From the NCBI RefSeq assembly GCF_017487345.1, contig NZ_CP062006.1:2114001-2178000 (forward strand): a stretch of DNA of 64,000 nucleotides. The letters run 5' to 3'. Positions within the stretch are counted from its first letter, which is position 1, and each line of letters begins with the position of its first letter. This stretch comes from Brevundimonas pondensis. GTDB taxonomy: Bacteria; Pseudomonadota; Alphaproteobacteria; Caulobacterales; Caulobacteraceae. The notes under the pieces are model-generated. The model did no database searches and was not told the DNA's origin. It saw only the letters and a list, made by a program, of their open reading frames with translations. Positions 56,246 to 64,000 of the stretch are shown here, piece after piece. The translations under genes and the position numbers were made by a program.

Positions 56246-56442
56246 ATCAGTCTGCTGAGGCCGGTCGCTACGGTGGGCAGATAGGCCGCAGCGGATCGCA
56301 AGCCCGGGAAATCACCGGATTTGACGCGTCAAATTGCGCGCGAAGTTCCGCCTTCGACGTGCGTCCACGCCCTCGACACGCGCCGCCCCGGTCGGATAGG
56401 CCAGGGACGCGGTCCGCCGCGTCAGTCCGCGAGGAAGTCCGC

Positions 56443-57402
56443 TTGATCTCTCCGTTGAAGGCCGTGGTTCACCTGGCCGCGCTCGGCCTCGTCGCCGCCC
56501 CTGCCGCCGTCGCCCTGTCGGCCCTGTCAGGGATCGGCCACCGTTGGACCGACCTGTTGGCCCAGTTCGTCGCCCCGGCCCTGGCCGCGACCCTGGTTCT
56601 GACCGTGATCTGCGCCTTGCTGAAGTTGCGCCCCGCCATGATCGCCGGCCTCGGCGTCACGGCTCTGTTGATTCTGGCTGTCTGGCCTCAGTGGCTGCCG
56701 AGGGGCGGCGCCCTGCCCCGCGAAGGCGCACCGACCCTGACCCTCTACTCCGCCAACCTGTGGGCCTGGAACAGCGACGTCGACGCCATCACCCGTTCCA
56801 TTCAGGAATCCGACGCCGATATCGTGGTGCTGGTTGAACTCGGAGACGCGCCCTCGGCCCAACTGGACCGCGTGCTGGCGGGCTACCCCCACCGCGTTCT
56901 CAACGCCCGTGTGGATCGGCCCAGCGGAGCGGCCCGCGCCGCCATCGCCTCGCGCTATCCGCTGACCGCCGTCGCCGACCGGGCCGACGGCCTGGTCTCC
57001 GTGGCCGCCGTGGCCCAGACTCCGCTCGGCTCCGTCAACATCATCGGCGCCCACCTGACCCGGCCCTGGCCCTTCCAGTATCAGTGGGGACAGATCAATC
57101 AGGCTGCGGCCCTGGCCGCTATCCGTCACGACATGACCGGGCCAGTCATCGCGGCGGGCGACTTCAACAGCGTCTCCAGCGCCCGTATCGGCCGTCAGAT
57201 TCAGGCCGAGGCCGGTCTGATCCCCGCCCCTGGCTGGCCCGGCACCTGGCCCTCGGCCGCCCCCTCGGTGGTCGGCATGACCATCGACCAGGTCTGGCGC
57301 TCGCCCGATCTGGCCCTGCTGGATCGCAAGCTGGGCCGCAAGACCGGCTCGGACCACCGCCCGGTCATCACCCGGTTCACGCTGGCGGCAGAAGCGCCCT
57401 GA
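56443..57402 (+). CDS. Membrane-anchored endonuclease/exonuclease/phosphatase family protein
   Basis: 319 residues from TTG 56443, which has GAGGA seven bases upstream. Three N-terminal hydrophobic helices (VVHLAALGLVAAPAAVALSAL, LAATLVLTVICALL, MIAGLGVTALLILAVW) precede an EEP domain: LTLYSANLWAWN, DIVVLVELGD, VIAAGDFNSVSSARI and the catalytic SDHRPVITRF. The metal and catalytic residues (N, E, D-x-N, D-H) are present. Substrate may be a phospholipid, nucleic acid or phosphoester. It is divergent from the DUF2793 gene. Confidence 0.88.
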   Translation: MISPLKAVVHLAALGLVAAPAAVALSALSGIGHRWTDLLAQFVAPALAATLVLTVICALLKLRPAMIAGLGVTALLILAVWPQWLPRGGALPREGAPTLTLYSANLWAWNSDVDAITRSIQESDADIVVLVELGDAPSAQLDRVLAGYPHRVLNARVDRPSGAARAAIASRYPLTAVADRADGLVSVAAVAQTPLGSVNIIGAHLTRPWPFQYQWGQINQAAALAAIRHDMTGPVIAAGDFNSVSSARIGRQIQAEAGLIPAPGWPGTWPSAAPSVVGMTIDQVWRSPDLALLDRKLGRKTGSDHRPVITRFTLAAEAP

Positions 57403-58582
57403 GCCGGTCTTCATGGCCGTGGTCGGGGAAGTCGTCGACGATCCAGCCGGCCTCGAAGGCCTGCAGCACCCGTCCCGTCTCCGGCCCGGGCTTCAGGCCC
57501 AACCGCGCCAGGTCACGCCCGCCGACCGGCAACGCAGGCCGTGACCAGCCCTCCGCCAGGGCCAGCAGCCGCCGCGCCGCTTCGGCGTCGCCGCCCGCCG
57601 CCCAGGCCCGCATGACGCGATCCTCGAACGCCTGTCGCCCGTCGCGATAGATCGCCGTGCGGGCCTGCGGGTCCGTCAGCCCCGTCGTCGCTTCACCGCT
57701 GACCGCTTCAACCAGCCTGTCGCGCTGGGCGTTGGATAGTCGCAAGGCGCGCGAGATCTCGGCCACCCGCGCCGGCTCATCAGGCAGCAGGGCCGACAAC
57801 CGCAGCACCGCATCCCCGCTCAGCTCCGTCATCACCTCAAACCGCGTCAGGTCTGCGGGCTGTCCCAGCACGCGTTCCAGCACGCTCGCCTCATCCATCA
57901 GCCGCACCGCCGGACGCGGATCGGGCGCGGACAGCAGTTTGAGCAGTTCCTTGGACACCCGCTCAGCCGACAACTGCTCGACGCCCTCGGCCAGGGCCGC
58001 ACAGGCCGCCACCGCCGCCGCATCCGGCGCGCCGCGTCCGTACCAAGCGTAGAAGCGATAGAAGCGCAGGATGCGCAGATAGTCCTCGCGGATGCGTCCC
58101 TCAGGCTCGCCGACAAAGACGATCCGTCCCGCCAGGGCGTCGTCGTAGCCCTGCTCCGTCGGGTCCAGGATGACGCCGTCCGCGTCGGCGTACAGGGCGT
58201 TCAGGCGAAAATCGCGCCGTCCCGCATCCTCGGCCCAGTCGGTCGTGAACGCCACCGTGGCCCGCCGTCCGTCGGTCGAGACGTCGCGGCGCAGCGTAGT
58301 GATCTCAAACGGCTGGCGCTCGGAGATCGCCGTCACCGTGCCGTGCTCGATCCCAGTCGGAACCGAGCGCAAGCCCGCCGCCTTCAAGGCCGCGACCACC
58401 ACATCGGGCGTCAGGGTCGTGGCGATGTCGATGTCGTCGATGGGCGCGCCGATGAGGGCGTTGCGCACGCAGCCGCCGACGAAGCGCGCGCAATCCGGTC
58501 CGCCCGCCGCCGCCAGCGCCGCCATGACCGCCCGCGTCGCCGGGGCCGTCAGCCAGGCCTGCCCCTGCAGCCGATGGCTCAC
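57377..58582 (-). CDS. cca: CCA tRNA nucleotidyltransferase
   Basis: 401 residues, class II nucleotidyltransferase. Head domain: RFVGGCVRNALIGAPIDDIDIATTLTP with the D-x-D metal motif, RRDFRLNALYAD and GRIREDYLRILRFYRFYAWYG. It adds or repairs the CCA end of tRNAs. C-terminal part is the usual helical RNA-binding region, no HD domain apparent. It overlaps the CoA pyrophosphatase gene (ATGA) and its end overlaps the convergent EEP gene by 26 bases. Confidence 0.95.
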   Translation of the reverse strand: MSHRLQGQAWLTAPATRAVMAALAAAGGPDCARFVGGCVRNALIGAPIDDIDIATTLTPDVVVAALKAAGLRSVPTGIEHGTVTAISERQPFEITTLRRDVSTDGRRATVAFTTDWAEDAGRRDFRLNALYADADGVILDPTEQGYDDALAGRIVFVGEPEGRIREDYLRILRFYRFYAWYGRGAPDAAAVAACAALAEGVEQLSAERVSKELLKLLSAPDPRPAVRLMDEASVLERVLGQPADLTRFEVMTELSGDAVLRLSALLPDEPARVAEISRALRLSNAQRDRLVEAVSGEATTGLTDPQARTAIYRDGRQAFEDRVMRAWAAGGDAEAARRLLALAEGWSRPALPVGGRDLARLGLKPGPETGRVLQAFEAGWIVDDFPDHGHEDRLRALLPPA

Positions 58583-59241
58583 GCGGCGTCCTCGGCCGCC
58601 GCCGACAGGGGCTCGGCCTCGTCGCCATAGAGCCGCCCGAACAGGCCCTTCAGGATGCCCGCCGTCGCCCCCCAGATATAACGCTCGCGATAGGGCATGG
58701 CCCAGAACCAGCGACGCGGCCCCTCCTCGGGATCATAATAGTCCCGACGGTGATTGATCGGGTCCATCAGGAAGTCCCAGGGCGCCTCGAACACCTCAGC
58801 CACCTCAGCAGGCGAAGGGGTGACTTGCGGCGGCTTCGTCAGCCAGCCAACCACCGGCGTCACCAGAAACCCGGTCCCCGTCTCGTAGGGGTCTCCCAGC
58901 CCCAGCAGTTCGACCGCGCCAGGGTCCAGCGCCACCTCCTCAAAGGCTTCGCGCAGCGCCGCCTGCCCCGCCGTCTCGCCGGGGTCCAGACGGCCGCCGG
59001 GAAAGGCGATCTGGCCGGTATGGCTGGCCAGACTGTCCGAGCGCCGCGTCATCAGCACCGTCGGGCCGTCGTCATGCATGATGATCGGCACCAGAACGGC
59101 GGCGGGCCGCAGTTCGCGCGGCGGCCGCGCGGTTCCGGGGTTCAGATCGTAATCAGAGCGGATCGCGGTGCGTTCAGGCGTCCACGACGCCACCGGGTCC
59201 AGCCGCGCGATCAACCGCTTCTTCAAGCTGTCGCAGCTCAT
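58579..59241 (-). CDS. NUDIX CoA pyrophosphatase
   Basis: 220 residues. Nudix box GGRLDPGETAGQAALREAFEEV fits G-x5-E-x7-R-E-x2-E-E. AVLVPIIMHDDGPTVLMTRRSDSLASHTGQIAFPGG carries the CoA-specific LLTxR(SA)-type motif before the box. It hydrolyses CoA or its derivatives. It overlaps cca downstream and the DUF1285 gene upstream by 4 bases each; this trio is a common alphaproteobacterial block. Confidence 0.95.
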   Translation of the reverse strand: MSCDSLKKRLIARLDPVASWTPERTAIRSDYDLNPGTARPPRELRPAAVLVPIIMHDDGPTVLMTRRSDSLASHTGQIAFPGGRLDPGETAGQAALREAFEEVALDPGAVELLGLGDPYETGTGFLVTPVVGWLTKPPQVTPSPAEVAEVFEAPWDFLMDPINHRRDYYDPEEGPRRWFWAMPYRERYIWGATAGILKGLFGRLYGDEAEPLSAAAEDAA

Positions 59242-59789
59242 TCCAGCCCTCCCAGAGAGAAAGCCTCATCGCCGGACCGCACCACCAGTCGTCCATCCGC
59301 CGCACCGGCCCGCTCGACCAGCTCATAGAAGACCGGCCGCACGATCCGCGCCCACAGGTCAGCCCGCACATGGACGCGCGGGGACGGTTCGCCGGTCACG
59401 GCGTCCGTCTCGACCTCGATGGGATGATCCACCCCAGCCTCGACCACATCGCCCATGTCGGTTGTGAAGTTCAGAACCCCATCCACCGACTGCACGGCCA
59501 CGGCCCGGAACGGCAGATCCTCGACCTGGATCTTCAGCTTCTCGACAGGCGTGACCAGATGATAGCCGTCCGGGTCCTTGCGCAGCACCGTCGAGAACAG
59601 GCGCACCAGCTCGGCCCGGCCGATGGGCGAGCCTTCATGCATCCACACCCCGTCGGCGCGGATCAGGATGTCGATGTCGCCGCAATGTTCGGGATGCCAC
59701 AGATGCACCGGCGGCAGGCCGCGCCCCGGCGTTTGCCGCGCGGCTTCGGCCACGCCGGACAGGCCCGACGATGTCGCTGGGTTCGTCAT
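59238..59789 (-). CDS. DUF1285 domain protein
   Basis: 183 residues. The segment HCGDIDILIRADGVWMHEGSPIGRAELVRLFSTVLRKDPDGYHLVTPVEKLKIQVED matches the DUF1285 family, and FRAVAV and NFTTDMGD continue it. No function is known for the family. Start at ATG 59789 (a longer frame to 60131 is antisense to the GNAT gene). It overlaps the Nudix gene (ATGA), so is co-translated. Confidence 0.92.
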   Translation of the reverse strand: MTNPATSSGLSGVAEAARQTPGRGLPPVHLWHPEHCGDIDILIRADGVWMHEGSPIGRAELVRLFSTVLRKDPDGYHLVTPVEKLKIQVEDLPFRAVAVQSVDGVLNFTTDMGDVVEAGVDHPIEVETDAVTGEPSPRVHVRADLWARIVRPVFYELVERAGAADGRLVVRSGDEAFSLGGLE

Positions 59790-59839
59790 ATCCGAACTAT
59801 GGGGCGCGTCGCCCGGCAAAGGAAGGTGTGAGCCCGTCC

Positions 59840-60349
59840 TCAGGCGACGGAACGGACCAGACCAACCGGAGCAACCTCGGTGATCGGCAACCACATCACC
59901 CGGCGACGGTCCACCGGCCCCGACAGGACAGCCTCCGGCGCGGGCAGAAAACCGAAGCGCGAGAAATAGGGCGGGTCGCCGACCAAAAGGACCCCGTCCA
60001 GCGCCATCGTCTTCGCTTCGTCGATGCAGGCCTGCACCAGTTCCGCGCCCAGGCCGCCACGCCGGCTGGCGGCGTCCACAGCGACCGGCCCCAGAAACAC
60101 AGAGCGCGCCTCGCCCACGGTGATCGACCACAGCCGCACCGAGCCGATCAGCCGCTCGCCCTCATAGGCGCAAAAGCCCGCCGCCAGGTGCGCCGCTTCG
60201 CGCAGACGCTCCGCCGTCTTGGCGAACCGGCCAGGACCAAAGGCCGCCAGAACCAGGGCGTCGACGGCCGCCGCATCGCCCGATCGCTCTTGCAGAATGC
60301 GGACCGGTGTTACGGTTTCGACAGCAGTTGGGGCGACGACAGCGTTCAT
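59840..60349 (-). CDS. GNAT family N-acetyltransferase
   Basis: 169 residues. GNAT motif A: FLGPVAVDAASRRGGLGAELVQACIDEAKTM with R-R-G-G-L-G acetyl-CoA loop. GVLLVGDPPYFSRFGFLPAPEAV is the C-terminal feature of the YhbS-like group. Substrate unknown. 50 bases separate it from DUF1285 downstream. Confidence 0.9.
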   Translation of the reverse strand: MNAVVAPTAVETVTPVRILQERSGDAAAVDALVLAAFGPGRFAKTAERLREAAHLAAGFCAYEGERLIGSVRLWSITVGEARSVFLGPVAVDAASRRGGLGAELVQACIDEAKTMALDGVLLVGDPPYFSRFGFLPAPEAVLSGPVDRRRVMWLPITEVAPVGLVRSVA

Positions 60350-60400
60350 GCGCGGCGCCTAGACCCCCTGCCCCCTCGAATCAATCGCGTTTGCGCGAAT

Positions 60401-61177
60401 TCAGCCCGCTTTGGTGAAATCCGGGGCGCGTTTCTGGCTGAAGGCCATGAAGGCCTCCATGGCTTCAGGGCTGCGCATTTGCGAGCCGAAGGCGTGGGCC
60501 TCGCGTTGCATCAGGCTCCACAGGGTCTCGGCGTCGCGCATCAGAGCCTTGGTCTTGCGGATCGAGTTGGGCGCGCGGGCCGCCAGCTTGTCGGCCAGCT
60601 GACGCGCGGTCGCCTCGACCTGATCGGCCGTCACCGCCCGGTTGGCCAGACCCCAGGCCAGGGCGGTCCTGCCGTCTATGGCTTCGCCCAGGGCGAACAG
60701 CTCAAAGGCCCGCTGATGACCGATCGTGGCCGGCAGCAACAGGGACGACGCCGCTTCCGGCGCCAAGGCCAGGTTGACGAAGGGAACCGACAGCAGGGCG
60801 TCCTCGGCCACCACCACCATGTCGCAATGCAGCAGCAAGGTCAGGCCGATGCCCACAGCGCGACCGCGCACCGCCGCCACGGCGGGCTTGTCCAGATCCG
60901 CCAGGGCCTTGAGGAAGCGAAACACCCCCATCTCGACCAGATCGCCGCTCGTCTGCGAGCCCAGGGCGATGAAGTCAGCGATGTCGTTGCCCGCCGAAAA
61001 CGAGTCGCCCTCGCTGCGGAACAGGACCACGCGCACTGCGTCATCGACCTTCGCCTTTTCGGTGGCGTCGGCCAGGGCCGCATACATGGCCTGGGTGATG
61101 GCGTTCTTCTTGTCCGCCCGATCAAAGGCGACGGTCAGGACGCCGCCGTCCAGATCGATCTTGATGTGTTCGCTCAT
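60401..61177 (-). CDS. Enoyl-CoA hydratase/isomerase family protein
   Basis: 258 residues, crotonase fold. VVLFRSEGDSFSAGNDIADF provides the first oxyanion-hole part, PAVAAVRGRAVGIGLTLLLHCDMVVVAEDALLSVPFVNLALAPEAASSLLLP the second; the glutamate of APEAASS and lack of the first hydratase glutamate resemble delta3,delta2-enoyl-CoA isomerases. A hydratase remains possible. The ATG 61177 overlaps the stop of the MBL gene (ATGA). Confidence 0.9.
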   Translation of the reverse strand: MSEHIKIDLDGGVLTVAFDRADKKNAITQAMYAALADATEKAKVDDAVRVVLFRSEGDSFSAGNDIADFIALGSQTSGDLVEMGVFRFLKALADLDKPAVAAVRGRAVGIGLTLLLHCDMVVVAEDALLSVPFVNLALAPEAASSLLLPATIGHQRAFELFALGEAIDGRTALAWGLANRAVTADQVEATARQLADKLAARAPNSIRKTKALMRDAETLWSLMQREAHAFGSQMRSPEAMEAFMAFSQKRAPDFTKAG

Positions 61178-62247
61178 TGGCTCGCCTCCGTCAGTGTCCA
61201 CCAATCGACGCCCGCCTCATCGCGGTTGCGCCGGGCCCGCCCCTCGCGGGCCAGATAGTTCAGATGAGCGATCGCCTCGCCCGTCGCCATGCTCAGCACC
61301 TCGTCGCCCACCGGGCGCGCGAACAGGGCCGAAAAGACATCGACGGCCCGGCACGGCGCCTTCAGCGTTCGCTCCAACCGTTTCAGCGCGGTCTCATGCC
61401 CCCGGATCAGGGCCTCCAGACGCGTCGTGACGCCATAGAAGGGCTCGCCGTGCGACGGCAGGACGAACAGGTCTTCCGGCAGGCGCGTCTTCAGCGCGGC
61501 CAGCGACCGCAGCCACTCCCCCAGGGGATCGCCCTCCGGTTCGGTCGGCCAGACCGAGACGTTCGAGGAAATGCGCGGCAAGATCTGGTCCCCCGCCAGA
61601 AAGACCCCGTCACGTTCGCGCCAAAGGCAGACATGCTCCGGACTGTGGCCTTCCCCGATCACGACCCGCCAGTCGTCGTCGCCGACGCGCATCACATCGT
61701 TTTCCGCCAGACGCAGATAGGCCGAGGGCATGGCCGCCACCGCCTTGCCGAAACCGCCGTAACCCGTGCGCCAACGCGCGATCTGTTCATCATTCCAGCC
61801 GGCGGCGCGATAGAAGACCGCGCCCTCGTCCGGGGCCGGCCGCCCCGTATCGACCAGCAGCATCCGCCCTGTCACATATTCCAGCCGCGACATCAGCAGC
61901 GGTGCATTGAACCGCGCGCACAACCAGCCCGCCAACCCGATATGATCCGGGTGCATATGGGTGCAGATGACGCGCTTGATCGTCTTTCCGGCCAGCGGCC
62001 CGGCCAGTGCAGCATCCCAACCTGCTTGGGACGCGCCAGTTTTCAGCCCGGTGTCCACCAGGGTCCAGCCCTCGCCGTCCGCCAGGGCGTAGACGTTGAT
62101 GTGGTTCAGGCTCAGCGGCAGGGGCAGGCGCATCCACAGCACGCCAGGCGCGACCTTGATCGCCTGACCCGGCTCAGGCGGCGGTCCCGACGGATAGGTC
62201 AGGCCGCGCTCCACGCGACTGTCTGATCCTGCGACGCCGTCGGCCAA
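61174..62247 (-). CDS. MBL-fold metallohydrolase
   Basis: 357 residues. Metal site: VICTHMHPDHIGLAGWL (H-x-H-x-D-H), GEGHSPEHVCLW, LAGDQILPR and a late histidine in LPSHGEPF. The C-terminal winged-helix-like region (DEVLSMATGEAIAHLNYLAREGRA) is that of LACTB2-like hydrolases. Thioesters, nucleotides or RNA are possible substrates. The start is TTG 62247 with AGGAG upstream. Coupled to the enoyl-CoA hydratase gene, so acyl-CoA metabolism is a plausible role. Confidence 0.9.
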   Translation of the reverse strand: MADGVAGSDSRVERGLTYPSGPPPEPGQAIKVAPGVLWMRLPLPLSLNHINVYALADGEGWTLVDTGLKTGASQAGWDAALAGPLAGKTIKRVICTHMHPDHIGLAGWLCARFNAPLLMSRLEYVTGRMLLVDTGRPAPDEGAVFYRAAGWNDEQIARWRTGYGGFGKAVAAMPSAYLRLAENDVMRVGDDDWRVVIGEGHSPEHVCLWRERDGVFLAGDQILPRISSNVSVWPTEPEGDPLGEWLRSLAALKTRLPEDLFVLPSHGEPFYGVTTRLEALIRGHETALKRLERTLKAPCRAVDVFSALFARPVGDEVLSMATGEAIAHLNYLAREGRARRNRDEAGVDWWTLTEASQ

Positions 62248-62362
62248 GTCCGTCTCCTATCGAAACCATCTCTTTATGGGGCTAAACTCCCCGCGTCCAT
62301 CGCCTTGACCCGAGCGATTTCGAACGGCAGGACGTTTTCTCCCTTTGACAGGAGCGTCACCC

Positions 62363-63274
62363 GTGGCTCTGAATTCCCGTATCCTGGCCGTGTTGGCCGC
62401 GGTCGCCCTGACCGCGACGACAGCTGCGCCCGCCTTTGCTCAACGCACCCAGAATCAACAGTCAGAAGCGACGGAAAGCAGCCCCCGGCCGCTTCGCGGT
62501 CGCCAGCGGACTCCTCGACAGCCCAGCGAGGCCGAGGTTCGCGCCGACGTCCAGGGGCATCTGACCGCGATCGGCAACAGCTGCCAGATCGCAGAGGCGA
62601 AACTTCTGGGACAGACGGCCGAGAAGACGTCGCTCTATGAAGTCGCTTGCGCGACCGGGCCTGGCTATCTGGTTCTGGGCGGCACGCCGCCCACGGCGAT
62701 GGACTGCCTGGTGCTGGCCTCCACTGCAGAAAAGGCGCGTGCGCGCGATCCTGAAGCCCAGGTCGGCCCGCAGTGCACCCTGCCCGCCAACGACAATGCC
62801 CAGGCTGTTTTCGCCGCCTATGCCCGCGAAGCCGGAATGGACTGCCAGATCGACGGCGCGACCATCATCGGCGCGGCTTCGGACGGCGCGGTCGTCTATG
62901 AGATCGGCTGCGCCGGTTCGGACGGCGCCCGCATCCAGAAATCAGCTTCAGGTTGGACCCGCTCGTCCTGTTTCGAGCTGATCTCAATCAATGCGACCTG
63001 CAGCTTCACCCAGCCCGCCGAGCAGGCCGCGACGCTGAAGTCCTGGCTGGCTGGCAGCGACGCCGCCAACTGCGATGTCCAGCAAGCGCGCTTCATGGGC
63101 CAGAACGCCAACGGCAAATTCTATGAAGCCACCTGCGCCGGCGCTGACGGCGTGATTGTCCGTTTCAACGCGGAACAGGCTGTCCAGCAGATCTATCCCT
63201 GCGCCACCGCTCAGCAGATCGGCGGCGGCTGCAAGTTGACGACCACGCCCCCGGCCGCGACGCCGCAAGCCTGA
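62363..63274 (+). CDS. Secreted protein with three cysteine-containing tandem repeats
   Basis: 303 residues from GTG 62363 (AGGAG upstream). The signal peptide ends PAFAQ. After a basic linker (RPLRGRQRTPRQPS) three homologous units of about 65-75 residues follow, each with four cysteines in the same order: for example NSCQIAEAKLLGQ..YEVAC, MDCQIDGATIIG..YEIGC and ANCDVQQARFMGQ..YEATC, then MDC/SSC/YPC and a last QC/TC/GC. Twelve cysteines suggest two disulfides per unit. I do not recognise the family. A terminator follows. Confidence 0.82.
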   Translation: MALNSRILAVLAAVALTATTAAPAFAQRTQNQQSEATESSPRPLRGRQRTPRQPSEAEVRADVQGHLTAIGNSCQIAEAKLLGQTAEKTSLYEVACATGPGYLVLGGTPPTAMDCLVLASTAEKARARDPEAQVGPQCTLPANDNAQAVFAAYAREAGMDCQIDGATIIGAASDGAVVYEIGCAGSDGARIQKSASGWTRSSCFELISINATCSFTQPAEQAATLKSWLAGSDAANCDVQQARFMGQNANGKFYEATCAGADGVIVRFNAEQAVQQIYPCATAQQIGGGCKLTTTPPAATPQA

Positions 63275-63298
63275 TCCACATCGGATCATCAGACGAAG

Positions 63299-63332
63299 CG
63301 CCGCCGGAGCGATCCGGCGGCGTCTTTGTTTC
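63299..63332 (+). terminator. Rho-independent terminator
   Basis: CGCCGCCGG-AGCGAT-CCGGCGGCG forms a perfect 9-bp stem followed by TCTTTGTTT, 24 bases after the secreted-repeat gene stop. It ends that transcript before xthA. Confidence 0.85.
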
Positions 63333-63377
63333 TGGCGACCTCTTTTCGCCGAACGCGACGCGGCTTAGCCTTGGGCC

Positions 63378-64000
63378 ATGCGCATCGCCACCTGGAACGT
63401 GAACTCGGTCAACGCCCGCCTGCCCACCGTGCTGGCCTGGCTGGAAACCGCCAATCCTGACGTCGTCTGCTTCCAGGAAATCAAATGCGTGGACGAGAAA
63501 TTCCCGCGCGAGGCCTTCGAGAGCCTAGGCTACAACGTCGAGACCCACGGTCAGAAGACCTATAACGGCGTCGCCATCCTGTCGAAATTCCCGCTGTCCG
63601 ACATCCGGCGCGGCCTGCCCGGCGACGACAGCGACGAACAGGCCCGCTACATCGAGGCCCTGATCGAGGCCCCGGCCCCGGTGCGCGTGGCGTCGATCTA
63701 TCTGCCCAACGGCAATCCGCTCGGCACAGAGAAATTTCCCTACAAGCTGGCCTGGTTCCAGCGCCTGCACAACCACGCCAAGGAACTTCTGGCCTACGAA
63801 GAACCGCTGGCCCTGTGCGGCGACTACAACTGCATCCTGACGCCCGACGACGCAGCCAAGCCCGAGGACTGGGTCAACGACGCCCTGTTCCAGCCGGAAA
63901 CGCGCGCGGCCCTGAACGCCATGAAGTGGCTGGGGCTGGCGGACGCCCACGACCTGGGCGGCGAGCCCAAGGGGACCTACACCTTCTGGGACTATCAGGC
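63378..64000 (+). CDS. xthA: Exodeoxyribonuclease III (3' end outside window)
   Basis: AP endonuclease/3' exonuclease for base-excision repair. Visible 207 residues from ATG 63378. MRIATWNVNSVNARLPTVLAWLE, DVVCFQEIKC with catalytic Glu, YNGVAILSK, YLPNGNPLGTEKFPYKLAWF, LCGDYNC with Asp-Asn pair, and TFWDYQ at the edge. The C-terminal SDHAP motif lies beyond the window. Confidence 0.95.
   Translation, partial: MRIATWNVNSVNARLPTVLAWLETANPDVVCFQEIKCVDEKFPREAFESLGYNVETHGQKTYNGVAILSKFPLSDIRRGLPGDDSDEQARYIEALIEAPAPVRVASIYLPNGNPLGTEKFPYKLAWFQRLHNHAKELLAYEEPLALCGDYNCILTPDDAAKPEDWVNDALFQPETRAALNAMKWLGLADAHDLGGEPKGTYTFWDYQ

Overview
The window is about 67% GC, densely coded, and has the gene content and order of an alphaproteobacterium of the order Caulobacterales, most likely a Brevundimonas-like organism. 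The evidence is a FlaEY-type flagellar regulatory protein next to two flagellins and a FlaG-like gene with a sigma-54 promoter, an alphaproteobacterial LexA box (GTTC-N7-GTTC) at ssb, class I lysyl-tRNA synthetase, frequent ATGA/TGATG gene overlaps and several TTG/GTG starts. No rRNA, CRISPR array, insertion sequence or integrase is visible. The one tRNA is tRNA-Lys(TTT).

Layout. 1-4.9 kb: pdxH (partial), a split DnaJ-like pair, aroC, a pirin, a DJ-1/PfpI protein and a low-GC orphan gene. 4.9-6.3 kb: queE and queC. 6.4-10.8 kb: a CBS-domain hybrid histidine kinase homologue with no phosphoacceptor histidine, two PaaI thioesterases, small unknowns and an S24 repressor with a palindromic operator. 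10.8-19.4 kb: an SH3 protein flanked by hairpin repeats, lysS, membrane and acyl-CoA related genes, queA - nucleotidyltransferase-like gene - tgt, and tRNA-Lys. With queC/queE this places four queuosine-pathway genes in the window. 19.4-28.4 kb: a CaiB-type CoA-transferase, tamA-tamB, arsC and two paralogous membrane proteins. 28.5-33.7 kb: an arginine succinyltransferase (AST) operon (M20 hydrolase, astA, astD, astB) with palindromic repeat elements before and after astB. 34-46 kb: phhA, hspQ, ppx, two exported cyclophilins, coaD, a class IV aminotransferase, gyrA, sodC, an EamA transporter and an SDR-DoxX fusion. 46.2-48 kb: ssb with an SOS box and two envelope proteins.

48-53.3 kb is a flagellin locus on the minus strand. 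Its promoter-proximal flagellin has a sigma-54 promoter and three GGCA-N5-TGCC palindromes that look like FlbD (ftr) enhancer sites. Directly next to it, 53.3-56.2 kb is a compact phage-derived module, also on the minus strand: DUF2793 tail-fibre protein (with an apparent frameshift in its GGC-repeat tail), a 51-residue protein, a holin-like protein, an M15 endolysin and a nested pair of spanin-like proteins. No other phage genes are present, so it looks like a domesticated host-recognition and lysis module, possibly serving a gene transfer agent encoded elsewhere. 56.4-64 kb: housekeeping genes (EEP nuclease-like, cca, CoA pyrophosphatase, DUF1285, GNAT, enoyl-CoA hydratase/isomerase, MBL hydrolase), a secreted triple-repeat cysteine protein and xthA (partial).

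All calls come from reading the sequence. Family names rest on recognised motifs, not on database searches.
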